NCBI RefSeq assembly: GCF_010365105.1
Contig: NZ_JAAFGZ010000019.1
Coordinates: 1-58,166 of the forward strand
Length of the DNA: 58,166 nucleotides
Source of the DNA: Polaromonas sp.
GTDB taxonomy: Bacteria > Pseudomonadota > Gammaproteobacteria > Burkholderiales > Burkholderiaceae_C
Direction: 5' to 3'
The notes below the pieces were generated by a model. The model had not been told where the DNA came from. It made no database searches and saw nothing but the letters and a program-made list of their open reading frames with translations. The translations under genes were made by a program, and so were the position numbers. Positions 8,791-17,317 of this stretch are shown here, piece by piece. Positions within the stretch are counted from its first letter, which is position 1. Each line of letters begins with the position of its first letter.

Positions 8791-10044
8791 ATGCAGGCTA
8801 CTCATCAGAACCCCAACCAGGCACCAACGCCTGGCGCGCCGTCCCCAGCGGCCGCTGGCACCGACAAGCTGCCGGGGATACGTCATATCATCGCCGTCGG
8901 CAGCGGCAAGGGTGGCGTCGGAAAATCCACGGTGAGTGTCAATCTGGCGCTCGCGCTACAGCAGCTAGGGGCACGCGTCGGAATTGTAGATGCCGACATC
9001 CTTGGCCCCAGTATCCCCGGCATGCTCGGCATTCCAACCGGTGAGCCGCCTGCGATGACCCCGGACAGCAGAATGATCCCGGCGGAGCGGCACGGACTGA
9101 AGGTGGTGTCGATGGGCATGCTCACCGGAGACGACAAACCGGCCGTCTTGCGGGGGCCGATGGTGGGAAAATACCTGAAGCTGTTCGTCGACGGCGTGCA
9201 ATGGGGACAACTGGACTACTTGATCCTCGACCTCCCGCCTGGTACCGGCGATACCCAACTGACGCTGGCGCAAAGTATGCCGCTGTCGGGCGTGGTGATC
9301 GTGACCACACCACAGGCCGTGAGCCTGAAGATCGCCCGCCGAGGCTTGCGGATGTTCGAGAAGGTGCAGGTCAAGATTCTCGGGATCGTCGAGAACATGC
9401 GCACCTTCACCTGCCCCCACTGCGGCGAGAGCACGGATATCTTCCGTCACGGCGGCGGCGAGCGGATGAGTCAGGAGCTTGGCGTCCCATTCCTGGGTGC
9501 CTTACCTCTCGATGCCGATGTCGTCACCTGCGGTGATGAGGGGCGTCCGATCGTGGCGGACCAGCCAAAGTCGGTCAGCGCCATGGTGTATTGCGCCATT
9601 GCCACGGCGCTCGCTGAGCAGCTGCACGCGGCGGTCAATGTGCTGAAGCCCTTTGTGTGGAACTGGGACAGCAACGAGGGGGTGCCTGGATGGATGGAAG
9701 GTGCGGCGCAGCCTGCTGGCGCGCAGAACACTCCAATTGGTTTCCTCCGTCGCGATCCGCGTACCTTATCCATCCTCTGGGAGGACGGTCATCGCGACGA
9801 CTTTGATGTCCGCGACCTGCGCTTGGCATGTCATTGCGCCCTCTGCGTCGAGGAGATGAGCGGCCGCAAGTTGCTCGATCCAAAGACGATACGATCTGAT
9901 GTGAGCCCGCGACAGATCGTGAGTATAGGCAACTACGCGATCCAGTTCGATTGGAGCGACGGCCATAACAGCGGTATATATTCTTTTAACGACCTGCATG
10001 CCTTAGGCGCGCGCGCTGCGGCGAAGAACGTTGAAAATGTCTGA
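8791..10044 (+). CDS. apbC: Mrp/ApbC P-loop Fe-S carrier fused to a DUF971 domain
   Basis: A 417-residue protein. Residues ~30-290 are an Mrp/ApbC/Nbp35-type ATPase with the deviant Walker A GKGGVGKS (39-46), switch region DADILGPSIPGML, Walker B LDYLILDLPPGTGD, and a cluster-binding CPHC in FTCPHCGES. Residues ~325-405 (RRDPRTLSILWEDGHRDDF...CHCALCVEEMSG) resemble a DUF971/GBBH-like N domain, as found in gamma-butyrobetaine hydroxylase and some Mrp proteins. The start at 8791 is set by AAGGAG eight bases before it. The N-terminal 25 residues are Pro/Ala-rich, and the usual N-terminal MIP18-like domain of Mrp is absent. Confidence 0.9.
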   Translation: MQATHQNPNQAPTPGAPSPAAAGTDKLPGIRHIIAVGSGKGGVGKSTVSVNLALALQQLGARVGIVDADILGPSIPGMLGIPTGEPPAMTPDSRMIPAERHGLKVVSMGMLTGDDKPAVLRGPMVGKYLKLFVDGVQWGQLDYLILDLPPGTGDTQLTLAQSMPLSGVVIVTTPQAVSLKIARRGLRMFEKVQVKILGIVENMRTFTCPHCGESTDIFRHGGGERMSQELGVPFLGALPLDADVVTCGDEGRPIVADQPKSVSAMVYCAIATALAEQLHAAVNVLKPFVWNWDSNEGVPGWMEGAAQPAGAQNTPIGFLRRDPRTLSILWEDGHRDDFDVRDLRLACHCALCVEEMSGRKLLDPKTIRSDVSPRQIVSIGNYAIQFDWSDGHNSGIYSFNDLHALGARAAAKNVENV

Positions 10045-10672
10045 TTTGCTGCTTGTTGATCTGCCGGTCAGCATTCGCGTGGAGATTTCTCTCGCTGACC
10101 CCGACACTTGCAAGTTCATCGTGAGCCGTACCTTGCATCCTGGCGGCCCCTTCTTTTTCGGCAACAAGGAACGGGCCGTCGGATCGCCTCTCGGCGAGCG
10201 ACTGTTCGCCCTCCCCGGCGTGGCCAACGTCCTGATTGCCGAGAGTGTGGTGACCATCTGCAAAGAGCCGATCGCCTCGTGGTCAGGACTGAAAGCCGCC
10301 ATCGGGACGGCCATCCGGGCGCAGCTGCTGACTGGCGTGCCGGCGATCTTGGAGATGCATGCCCACACTGGCACGCAAGGACGGTCCGATGCAGAGCTGA
10401 ATACGGCTATTCAGGCACTTCTGGACAAGGAGGTCAATCGTTCAATCGCTAACCACGGCGGGAAGATTTCGATTGTGGACGTCCGGCAAAGCAAGCTTTT
10501 CATCACCATGAGCGGCGGCTGCCAGGGATGCGCGTCCTCTCAGGTGACGCTGAGGCAGGGATTCGAAGTCATGCTGAAAAGGGTCGCTCCCGAAATCGAG
10601 CATATCGTAGATGCTACGGACCACGCTGCGGGGAAGCAGCCGTTCTACCCGCGCCATGAGGTGCCCCTATGA
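10037..10672 (+). CDS. Second Nfu-like protein
   Basis: A 211-residue protein that begins eight bases before the mrp stop. Residues ~1-95 resemble the Nfu N-terminal domain ([41 protein letters not shown]). Residues ~115-195 are a NifU C-terminal domain with the CxxC pair in [14 protein letters not shown]. It therefore probably carries an Fe-S cluster. The sequence is clearly different from the first Nfu in this operon and closer to NfuA-type proteins of other proteobacteria. Its end overlaps the next gene by four bases. Two Nfu proteins around an Mrp protein suggest alternative [4Fe-4S] delivery routes. Confidence 0.85.
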   Translation: MSDLLLVDLPVSIRVEISLADPDTCKFIVSRTLHPGGPFFFGNKERAVGSPLGERLFALPGVANVLIAESVVTICKEPIASWSGLKAAIGTAIRAQLLTGVPAILEMHAHTGTQGRSDAELNTAIQALLDKEVNRSIANHGGKISIVDVRQSKLFITMSGGCQGCASSQVTLRQGFEVMLKRVAPEIEHIVDATDHAAGKQPFYPRHEVPL

Positions 10673-12444
10673 CAAATCGACTAGCCCAGAAAACCTCCGC
10701 AACCGTCGAGACGCTCGACGAGCTTGCAAAATTGGCAAACTACTCGCTTATGGACACGCTCAACTGCGATCCTGACGCGACCACAAACGGAGCCGACCAC
10801 GCGCCGCGACAAGTCCGTACGGGCCACTATGTCCCCGTCAATCCCATGTCAATCAAAGACCCCGAGTACGTCGCGCACAGCAAAAACTTGTTTCGTGAAC
10901 TTGGCTTCGCCGACAACATGGCACAGTCGGCCGACTTCGTCCGGATGTTCTCCGGCGATCTCTCACAGATTCCGCAGCCGATGCGCAAAGTCGGTTGGGC
11001 GTGTGGCTACGCACTTTCTATCTTCGGCACCGAATACTACCAACAGTGCCCGTTCCAAACAGGTAACGGATACGGCGACGGTCGCGCAGTTTCCGTACTT
11101 GAGGCCGTTATCAACGATCGGCGATGGGAAATGCAGCTAAAAGGTGGCGGCCGCACGCCATACTGCCGTGGCGCGGACGGTCGCGCCGTCCTGCGTTCGA
11201 GTGTCCGCGAGTTCCTGGCACAGGAGCACATGCACGCGCTCGGCGTGCCAACCTCACGGTCGCTGAGCTTGTACGTTTCAAAAACAGAGAAGGTCAAGCG
11301 ACCGTGGTACTCGGAGGGCTCGCGCTCCAAGGATCCGGACATGCTTATATCGGAGCCAGTCGCCATCTCGACGCGCGTCGCACCGTCGTTCATCCGGGTC
11401 GGCCAACTCGAGCTCTTCGGTCGCCGTGCCCGCAAGAAGGAACACTTGAAAGCAATGGAAGAGCTAGAGAAGATTGTGTTGCACTTGATCAATCGTGAGT
11501 ACGCTGACGTCATTGACAAGAAACTAAGCACTGCCGAAAAAGTGGTGTTGCTCGCGTGCGAGTTCCGCAGCCGCCTGACATCGCTTGTGGCGAACTGGAT
11601 CCGCGTCGGCTACTGCCAGGGCAACTTCAACAGCGACAACTGCGCTGCCGGTGGCTTCACACTCGACTACGGCCCATTCGGATTCTGCGATGTGTTCAAC
11701 CCGCACTACCAGCCATGGACGGGTGGAGGACATCACTTCTCGTTCCTGAACCAACCAGTGGCAGCGGAACGCAACTTCCACATGTTTTGCACGGCATTGC
11801 GGCCGTTGCTGACGTCGCATCAGGACTGCCTGCGACAGCTCGACGAGATTCACAGTGGCTTTTCGGCAGTGATGCAAACGCAAATGGAGCAGATGTGGGC
11901 TGCCAAACTTGGACTCGGCATTTTTCACGCGGCGTTGTTCAGTGAGCTCGAAACGCTCATGGTGCAAACGCCTGTCGATTACACCCTATTCTTCCGCGAG
12001 CTCTCGACGGTGCCTGACGAAATTGGCCCACTTAAAAAAAGCTTCTACAAAGACTCGCAGCGCGCCATGGTTGCAATGCACCCGACATATCAGACAGACC
12101 CTGAAGGGATGGACAAGCGCTGGTCAGAGTGGCTCACAAAATGGAAGTCGCTCATCGGCAGCTTCCGCACGACCGACGCGAATGCTGCTGCTCCCCGCAC
12201 CCGTGAGGAGCTCTCTAGGCAGATGAAACTCGTGAACCCAAAATACAGTTTGCGCGAGTGGTTGGTTGTGCCTGCGTACAGCCAAGCGAGCGCGGGGAAC
12301 TACTCTCTCGTTCGAGAGCTGCAGGAAGTCATGACGCAGCCCTACGCCGAGCAGTCGAAGGAGGTGGAAGAAAAATACTATAGGCTGAAGCCGTCTGAGT
12401 TCTTTGCGGTCGGTGGATTGTCGTATTTGAGCTGCTCGTCGTGA
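10669..12444 (+). CDS. selO: SelO/YdiU-family protein (pseudokinase-fold AMPylator), divergent subgroup
   Basis: A 591-residue SelO-like protein. Known SelO enzymes transfer AMP to Ser/Thr/Tyr of redox proteins, including a glutaredoxin in E. coli. Hallmarks here: [28 protein letters not shown] nucleotide-binding region (~155-180), [12 protein letters not shown], and a catalytic segment QGNFNSDN (317-324) followed by LDYGPFGF (~332). The usual bacterial form of that segment is HGVMNTDN, so this belongs to a different subgroup, and at 591 residues it is longer than E. coli YdiU (~478). The antepenultimate residue is Cys589 (CSS end), the position of selenocysteine in animal SelO. It overlaps the nfu gene, so it is the last gene of the Fe-S operon. 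Confidence 0.85.
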   Translation: MTNRLAQKTSATVETLDELAKLANYSLMDTLNCDPDATTNGADHAPRQVRTGHYVPVNPMSIKDPEYVAHSKNLFRELGFADNMAQSADFVRMFSGDLSQIPQPMRKVGWACGYALSIFGTEYYQQCPFQTGNGYGDGRAVSVLEAVINDRRWEMQLKGGGRTPYCRGADGRAVLRSSVREFLAQEHMHALGVPTSRSLSLYVSKTEKVKRPWYSEGSRSKDPDMLISEPVAISTRVAPSFIRVGQLELFGRRARKKEHLKAMEELEKIVLHLINREYADVIDKKLSTAEKVVLLACEFRSRLTSLVANWIRVGYCQGNFNSDNCAAGGFTLDYGPFGFCDVFNPHYQPWTGGGHHFSFLNQPVAAERNFHMFCTALRPLLTSHQDCLRQLDEIHSGFSAVMQTQMEQMWAAKLGLGIFHAALFSELETLMVQTPVDYTLFFRELSTVPDEIGPLKKSFYKDSQRAMVAMHPTYQTDPEGMDKRWSEWLTKWKSLIGSFRTTDANAAAPRTREELSRQMKLVNPKYSLREWLVVPAYSQASAGNYSLVRELQEVMTQPYAEQSKEVEEKYYRLKPSEFFAVGGLSYLSCSS

Positions 12445-12475
12445 TTTTTTGAAAACTGACTTCCCGTCGTCTTTC

Positions 12476-12660
12476 TGACCTTGCTCCTGGATTCCGTATC
12501 CCATAACCGAGATCATGAACTGGCTTGCTTGCGCTTAGCGGCAAGTCAGGTTTGCTCGAACTGCATCGGGCTGACGTAACCCATGGTCGAATGCCGCCGA
12601 TTCCTGTTGTACCAGAGCAGCCACACAACAGTCTCGGCCTTGGCATGGTGCCGCTGCGGG
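12476..12660 (-). pseudogene. Remnant of an IS3-family element (end of orfB plus terminal repeat)
   Basis: From TGACCTTGCTCCTGG at 12476 the sequence runs parallel to the left end of the complete IS at 56455, including the terminal repeat, the ATCCCATA segment, and the orfB end (GTTGTACCAGAGCAGCCAC at 12604-12622 is shared word for word with the IS). Resemblance stops near 12655, so only ~180 bp of a relative of that IS remain. The copy has diverged by many substitutions and is old. It sits directly after the Fe-S operon. Confidence 0.75.
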
Positions 12661-12975
12661 TGGGCTGCCGCCGGTTCTATGTCCACTGACCTTAGCTTTT
12701 AAAGCTTCCTCGCACCGTATAAGGTTGGCATTCCCCAGCCTTGAATGCCAGCAATTAGAGTTGCAAAACCTGTCAATGTAATCTACCGATATCGTACCCA
12801 GATATACCCCTTGTCCGACCTCCCCGCCTCGAACCCTCCAGAAATGAGGAAGACATTATGGAAGAGGTTAAGCAAGGGGAGGGGCTTTGGTGATTTTTGG
12901 TTGGAATTGCTAGGTTGTAAAAGTAATATGATGGGCTCGTTGGTTGAATTCTTTGCTTTGATCAGGATTTTTTGA
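12661..12975. other. Non-coding stretch upstream of the recombinase-like gene, with an inverted repeat
   Basis: No convincing gene. The main visible structure is an 8-bp-arm inverted repeat, TGGCATTC (12726-12733) and GAATGCCA (12743-12750), with a 9-base spacer. It could be a hairpin, an operator, or a recombinase binding site like the arms of a crossover site. A 76-codon frame from 12745 has no family features and is probably chance. Confidence 0.35.
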
Positions 12976-14037
12976 ATGCCTCTTGCTCCTGCGCTTACTC
13001 TTGATGCTGCGCCCGAAGCCTTGGACGGTATGGCCTTTTTTGAGGCTTGGCAGTCAAGCCGGGTTCTGGACACGCACCGCAAGCCCATGGGCGCCACAGG
13101 TTTGGCGCAGGCCGGGTTCGTCTGGCGCAAGTGGCTGGCGTTTTGCTCGGTTCGGGACATTGACTGGCAGGCGGCAAGTCCGGAGGATGTGCAGGCTTTC
13201 GCCGGCGACATCTCGCCGCGCAAGCCGGGCACGCCCTGCGTCTCGCCCGTGACGCTCAGGCGCTACTGGCGCATCTTGAATGACCTGTATGCGCATGCCT
13301 GGCTGACCGGTGCTGTGGCACACAATCCGGCCGCCTGCGTGATGCCCGCCACCAGCGAGAAAACCTCTTCCCTCGCCCTGCCCCCGCATCTGTGGGCGCT
13401 GCTTCAGGAGGGTTTGCCGGGCGGATGCCAGTTCAAGGCCAGACGCAACCGTCTGGTCCTGCTGCTCATGATGCGCTGCGCGCTGACCGTCACGGAGATC
13501 ATCAGCTTGACCCTTGGCAGCGTTCAAGTGTACGAAGGTACGCCTGACGAGATTGCCCAGCGACTGGCGCTGGCGGGCCTGCCGCTGCTGCAGCCCGAGA
13601 GCCCGTTCCGGGCGCCGCTGGCCTCCTCGTCCCCTGTGCCCGCCTACGCCTTGCAGCTGTCGGGCGCACGCTTGGCGCAGACGCGCCAGCTGGTTTTGGA
13701 CAGCCGTACCCGCGCTGCCCTGCACGACTGGCTGGAAGTGAGAAAGCCCGGCAAGGCAGGCAAGGCAGGCAACCATGACCGGCTCATCGTCGGCAGCGCC
13801 GAGGGCGCGGCCATCACCCCCAAGGGCCTGTACAACCTGTGCCAGGCACACATGGCGCGGTGCCTGGTGGGTTTTGACATCGCCCAGATGGGGCCCAACA
13901 CGCTGCGCAACACCTGCATCAGCTGCTGGCTCAACCAGGGTGTGCCTTTGAACGAAATCCTGCGCCGCTGCGGGCTGAAGGACGAGCAGGTACTCATCCG
14001 CCTGCAAAAGCACCTCAATTCCATTGTCGTTTTCTGA
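12976..14037 (+). CDS. Tyrosine-recombinase-like protein lacking most catalytic residues
   Basis: A 353-residue protein with the shape of a tyrosine recombinase. Residues ~15-120 look like a core-binding (SAM-like) domain (FVWRKWLAFCSVRDIDWQAA, SPVTLRRYWRILNDLYAHAW), and ~150-350 a catalytic-like domain. The catalytic set is largely missing: the first arginine motif reads CALTVTEIISL (Arg replaced), the HxxR box reads NTLRNT (His replaced, Arg kept), the second histidine region reads CGLKDEQ, and no tyrosine follows. It is thus probably inactive as a recombinase but still may bind DNA. The reading frame is intact with normal composition, and it is directly followed by a coupled gene. An active recombinase is encoded at 48910. 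Confidence 0.7.
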   Translation: MPLAPALTLDAAPEALDGMAFFEAWQSSRVLDTHRKPMGATGLAQAGFVWRKWLAFCSVRDIDWQAASPEDVQAFAGDISPRKPGTPCVSPVTLRRYWRILNDLYAHAWLTGAVAHNPAACVMPATSEKTSSLALPPHLWALLQEGLPGGCQFKARRNRLVLLLMMRCALTVTEIISLTLGSVQVYEGTPDEIAQRLALAGLPLLQPESPFRAPLASSSPVPAYALQLSGARLAQTRQLVLDSRTRAALHDWLEVRKPGKAGKAGNHDRLIVGSAEGAAITPKGLYNLCQAHMARCLVGFDIAQMGPNTLRNTCISCWLNQGVPLNEILRRCGLKDEQVLIRLQKHLNSIVVF

Positions 14038-14047
14038 GGTCAACTCC

Positions 14048-15211
14048 ATGCCCAGTAGTCAACGTAGCGAACACCCTACCGCACCGGGTGTGGAGTCGAT
14101 AAGGGTGCAGTGGCTGCTGGTGTGCCGCTCGCGCGGCACACCAGCGCCCGATCCGGCGCGGGCCCTACCCTTTCTGGCCGGCCTGACAAACCTTCATGGG
14201 CAGGCGTTCGAGGCACTGACGCAGGCATTGGTGCTGTGCCTCAAGGGTCAGGAAAAGCGTCGGGAACTCGAAGTCCTTGCCTGGGCCGCTGGCTGCACGC
14301 GGCCGACCTTGTTGGCGCAACTGCAGGCGCAGGGCATTGTGTGCACGGGTCACGATCTGTTTGGCGTAGGCCTGGGCCTGATGGCCTCGGGCTGGGACAT
14401 GTCGGCGCGCCTGGCCCAGCTGGTGCAGCACCCCGAAGACGTGACGTCGCTTCGTCAAGCCCTGGCACTGCAGGCGTCAGCGAGCCGTCTGGCGCTTGAG
14501 GTCCCGGCCCTGCCAGCAAGGGCTGATGCGACGGCGCCAGTAGACCCCGCAGGGCCGGATCAGGACCGGGCGCCGGCGCTTCAACCCGAGAGGTCACAAC
14601 TGCCCAGAATGTTGATGCCTTCCGTTTCAGCCCCAGAACGCCGCATGGACAACTATCCGCCGCTGGCAGTGGTCCCCGATGCGCCGTCGGAGTTCCCCGA
14701 GTGGGATGGATGCGAATTCGAGGTACAGGACCCGAATGACGCAGCACCGGCCAGCCCGCGCCTGCAGGTCAAGCTGTTTGGAAGCAACGCGGCCCATACT
14801 CTGGAGATTGGCACGCACCGCCGCAGCACCAGCTTCATGGGCGTGCAGGTGGTCACCATCGAGTCGGCCCGCGCCTTGGGTAGTGGTGGAAGTGGCGGCT
14901 ACGACTGGGGCCATAAACTGACCGTGCAGCTCACGCCCGAAGAAATGCCAGGGGCCATGGCTGTTTTGATGAACCTGTATCCTTCGGTGCGGTTCGGCCA
15001 GCATGGCGCGGCCAGGGACAAGTTTGTAGAGCTGCGCCGCCAGGATGGCGGCATGGTTCTGGTCACTGGTCAAGGCAGCGCGGTCTACGCCGTGCCTGTC
15101 AAGACGCCACAGCTGTATTACCTGCTGGGCCTGTTTGCCCGGGCCATGGCCCAGGGACTGCCGGGCGGCTCCGTAGCCGAGGTCCTGGCGCTGGTGAAAG
15201 CCAGCCAGTGA
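14048..15211 (+). CDS. Unrecognised protein paired with the recombinase-like gene
   Basis: A 387-residue protein I do not recognise. The ATG at 14048 is preceded by GAGG at good spacing and lies 10 bases after the upstream stop, so the two genes probably form an operon. The N-terminal ~130 residues are helical-looking (QAFEALTQALVLCLKG, RPTLLAQLQAQGI). A Pro/Ala-rich linker (~150-215) follows. The C-terminal ~150 residues (KLTVQLTPEEMPGAMAVLMN, then FGQHGAARDKFVELRRQDGG) look like an alternating beta-strand/helix domain. The last block loosely recalls whirly- or PUR-like single-strand DNA-binding folds; this is only an impression. There is no signal peptide or transmembrane helix. Confidence 0.6.
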   Translation: MPSSQRSEHPTAPGVESIRVQWLLVCRSRGTPAPDPARALPFLAGLTNLHGQAFEALTQALVLCLKGQEKRRELEVLAWAAGCTRPTLLAQLQAQGIVCTGHDLFGVGLGLMASGWDMSARLAQLVQHPEDVTSLRQALALQASASRLALEVPALPARADATAPVDPAGPDQDRAPALQPERSQLPRMLMPSVSAPERRMDNYPPLAVVPDAPSEFPEWDGCEFEVQDPNDAAPASPRLQVKLFGSNAAHTLEIGTHRRSTSFMGVQVVTIESARALGSGGSGGYDWGHKLTVQLTPEEMPGAMAVLMNLYPSVRFGQHGAARDKFVELRRQDGGMVLVTGQGSAVYAVPVKTPQLYYLLGLFARAMAQGLPGGSVAEVLALVKASQ

Positions 15212-15625
15212 TACCAAGAGCCTGCAGGCGTTGCGCCTCTCGTTATGCAAGCACCTTATGAAGTTTCTGCCGACGGAAGCTGATACTGTTGGCAGTTGGC
15301 ACTTGGCACTTGGCCGCAGCACCGTAAATCTGGCAAATAGTGTGGGGACATTATCAAAAATCGAGGAACTCATAGAATGTTACCGTGCCTGCCCCCACGT
15401 TCACCCTCTTCGACTCCTTCGCCGTCCTGCCGCTCTTGGCAGTTACAGCCGCGTGGACGAGCAAGCTGGCGTGTGCCACGCAGACGCCTCAGCCGGCTGC
15501 ACATTCCTAAGCCCGGCGATACCCCTTTCATTCTTTAGCGCAATCCATCTATCGCCGGGCCCCAAGCCCCGCGCGGTAGCGGCCGTCGTGTTCCTCAAAC
15601 CCGGTCGCATTCGTTGGAGTCATTC
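15212..15625. promoter_or_regulatory. Gap upstream of rnk with an 11-bp-arm inverted repeat
   Basis: No convincing gene in this ~410-base gap. GCCCGGCGATA (15511-15521) and its exact complement TATCGCCGGGC (15550-15560) enclose a 28-base loop. In RNA this would be a GC-rich hairpin about 65 bases before the Rnk-like start, so it may be a leader structure or a terminator-like element; there is no U-run. Just upstream, around 15294-15313, TTGGCA-type units repeat in tandem. Confidence 0.4.
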
Positions 15626-16027
15626 ATGCATGCTGAAATTGACGGTGAGCGCACGCTGACCGAACTGGACTTTGCCCGCCTGAACAAGTTGCGTGACAGG
15701 TATTGGCCTGTCGGGCTCGTCGCCATGGACCAGTTCACCGACCTGGTGGCGTCAACCGAGATTGCGCCGGACATCGTGACGATGTATTCACAAGTGGAAA
15801 TCGTCGATTTGGGTTCGCGCTGCAGGCACAAGCTGACGCTGTGCTATCCCGGCGATGCCGAGCCCGGCATTGGCTTCATCTCGGTGCTTTCGCCTGTAGG
15901 CGCGAGCTTGCTGGGCTTGCGCGTGGGCTCGATTGCCCGCTGGCACACACCGCACGGCGACGCCTGCTCGGCACAAGTCGTGGCCATGCTGTTCCAGCCC
16001 GAAGCCAGCGGCGATTACGCCACCTAG
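15626..16027 (+). CDS. Rnk-like protein (GreA/GreB C-terminal domain family)
   Basis: A 133-residue protein with an N-terminal short helical region (LTELDFARLNKLRDRY) and a C-terminal FKBP-like domain typical of GreA/GreB and of Rnk, the so-called regulator of nucleoside diphosphate kinase: VTMYSQVEIVDLGSRCRHKLTLCYPGDA, then ISVLSPVGASLLGLRVGSI. Rnk binds RNA polymerase near the secondary channel without Gre's cleavage activity. The ATG at 15626 is preceded by GGAG six bases upstream; a TTG four codons earlier is less likely. It forms a small stress-like cluster with the universal stress gene that follows. Confidence 0.85.
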   Translation: MHAEIDGERTLTELDFARLNKLRDRYWPVGLVAMDQFTDLVASTEIAPDIVTMYSQVEIVDLGSRCRHKLTLCYPGDAEPGIGFISVLSPVGASLLGLRVGSIARWHTPHGDACSAQVVAMLFQPEASGDYAT

Positions 16028-16113
16028 CTGACGCTTCCGCGTTCGTTTCCCCGTTGCCCATTGCCCACGGCGCCCATGCAGCGCGCCGGCTTCAGCTTGT
16101 CCAGGAATTCACC

Positions 16114-17040
16114 ATGCACCTTCACTCGATACTCGCCATCACTGATTTTTCCACCCAGGCCGAACACGGCCTTGAGCGCGCTGCGCTGGTCGCCGCAGCG
16201 CATCAGGTCAAGTTGCGGATTGTGTATTTCACGGAATATGCGACGCACGGCTTTTTGAATCCGGGCGGGCGGCTGGCGCAGCGTGCGCGCCAACTGGCCC
16301 GACGCCATGACATCACCGTCGATGCAGTCACCCGGCCCTGCAATTCGTTGAACGACATTGTCAAGGAGGCCGGCAGCGCTGACCTGATCGTCGTGGACGA
16401 TCGGCGCCAGCGCACGCTCAGCAGCCTGTGGCGGGGCACCGAGGTGGTCCAGCTGCTGCGGCACTGCCCGTGCCCGGTGCTGGTCGTCAAGCAGGCCCCC
16501 TTAACGCATTACAGCAGCATGCTGGTCGCCACAGACTTCACGGCCGACTCACTGGCGCTGGTGCGCTATGGCAGCCGCTTCGATGTCAATTCGGAACTCG
16601 AACTGTTTCACACCCGCAGAACCATCAGCCACGCCCATCCCGCTTTGGCAAAGAAAGCCGCTGCACGGGAGACTGTTTTCAGCCAGGAAGCGCATCGCCT
16701 TCTGCGGGGCCGCATGTTTGAGCTGACGGACTCGTTCGATACACGGCTGAACCGGGTGGATTGGGTGCATGGCGACTTTGACCCGGCACGGCAGACCTTG
16801 GTACGGCAAAAAACGTCAGGTGCGGACCTGGTTGTCGTCGGCAAGCAAAGGCGCTCAACCCTGGCCGATGTTTTGCTGGGCAGCGTCGCACAACGCCTTG
16901 TCGAATCGGCTGACAGTGACGTGCTGGTCGTGCCGCACGGGTACAGCGCATCATCGCGCGCAGCCGGAAAAGCCCGCATGCAGACCGATTTGAATTACGG
17001 GCCTGGCCCGCTGCCTGTCGTCAGGCGACGTTCCATTTGA
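16114..17040 (+). CDS. Tandem universal stress protein (two UspA domains)
   Basis: A 308-residue cytoplasmic protein with two consecutive UspA domains. The first (~1-132) opens with HLHSILAITDFS and ends with CPVLVVKQ; the second (~138-285) opens with YSSMLVATDFTADS and ends with DVLVVPHG. The ATP-loop motif is degenerate in domain 1 (DDRRQRTLSSLWRGTE) and closer to the G-x2-G-x9-G(S/T) consensus in domain 2 (GKQRRSTLADVLLGSVAQ), so nucleotide binding may be limited to domain 2. The start at 16114 has AGGA upstream and gives a complete first domain. An Arg-rich tail of ~25 residues follows. Confidence 0.88.
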   Translation: MHLHSILAITDFSTQAEHGLERAALVAAAHQVKLRIVYFTEYATHGFLNPGGRLAQRARQLARRHDITVDAVTRPCNSLNDIVKEAGSADLIVVDDRRQRTLSSLWRGTEVVQLLRHCPCPVLVVKQAPLTHYSSMLVATDFTADSLALVRYGSRFDVNSELELFHTRRTISHAHPALAKKAAARETVFSQEAHRLLRGRMFELTDSFDTRLNRVDWVHGDFDPARQTLVRQKTSGADLVVVGKQRRSTLADVLLGSVAQRLVESADSDVLVVPHGYSASSRAAGKARMQTDLNYGPGPLPVVRRRSI

Positions 17041-17317
17041 CAAGCTAACGGGGCGGTTGTTGATCGGAATCCTGCCATGAGAAGCACCTGGCCTTGAGCT
17101 GCCTGTCAACGAGGCGCAGGCGATGCAAGCGAGCGCATCACGGCTTGTGGGCCAACGGTTTTGGCATGGCGTTCGACCTATGAAAGAAAAGTGCCCATGG
17201 TGCGAGGCCCCGTGTACTGCACGCTTTTCGTGCGCCTTGTCCCCTCCGTTTGGAGGATGCAGCGCGTCCATCGCCGAGTAACACTGCATCCAGGTCATGC
17301 ATTTACCAGGAAGCAAC
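17041..17317. other. Intergenic stretch upstream of the dehydrogenase pair
   Basis: No gene seen. The stretch contains a short GCACGC-TTTTC-GTGCGC hairpin near 17218 and presumably the promoter of the two dehydrogenase genes, but no promoter box stands out. Confidence 0.3.

Noticed and set aside
12745..12975. 76-codon frame before the recombinase-like gene
   Set aside because: No family features or conserved pattern, and it spans an inverted repeat. Probably leader DNA.
15294..15315. TTGGCAC-type tandem repeat resembling a sigma-54 -24 element
   Set aside because: No TTGC element at the required spacing from the TGGCAC units, so the match is only partial.
15231..15659. 142-codon frame between the partner gene and rnk
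   Set aside because: No ribosome site, mixed composition, no motif, and it runs over the rnk start and the 11-bp-arm hairpin. Probably chance.
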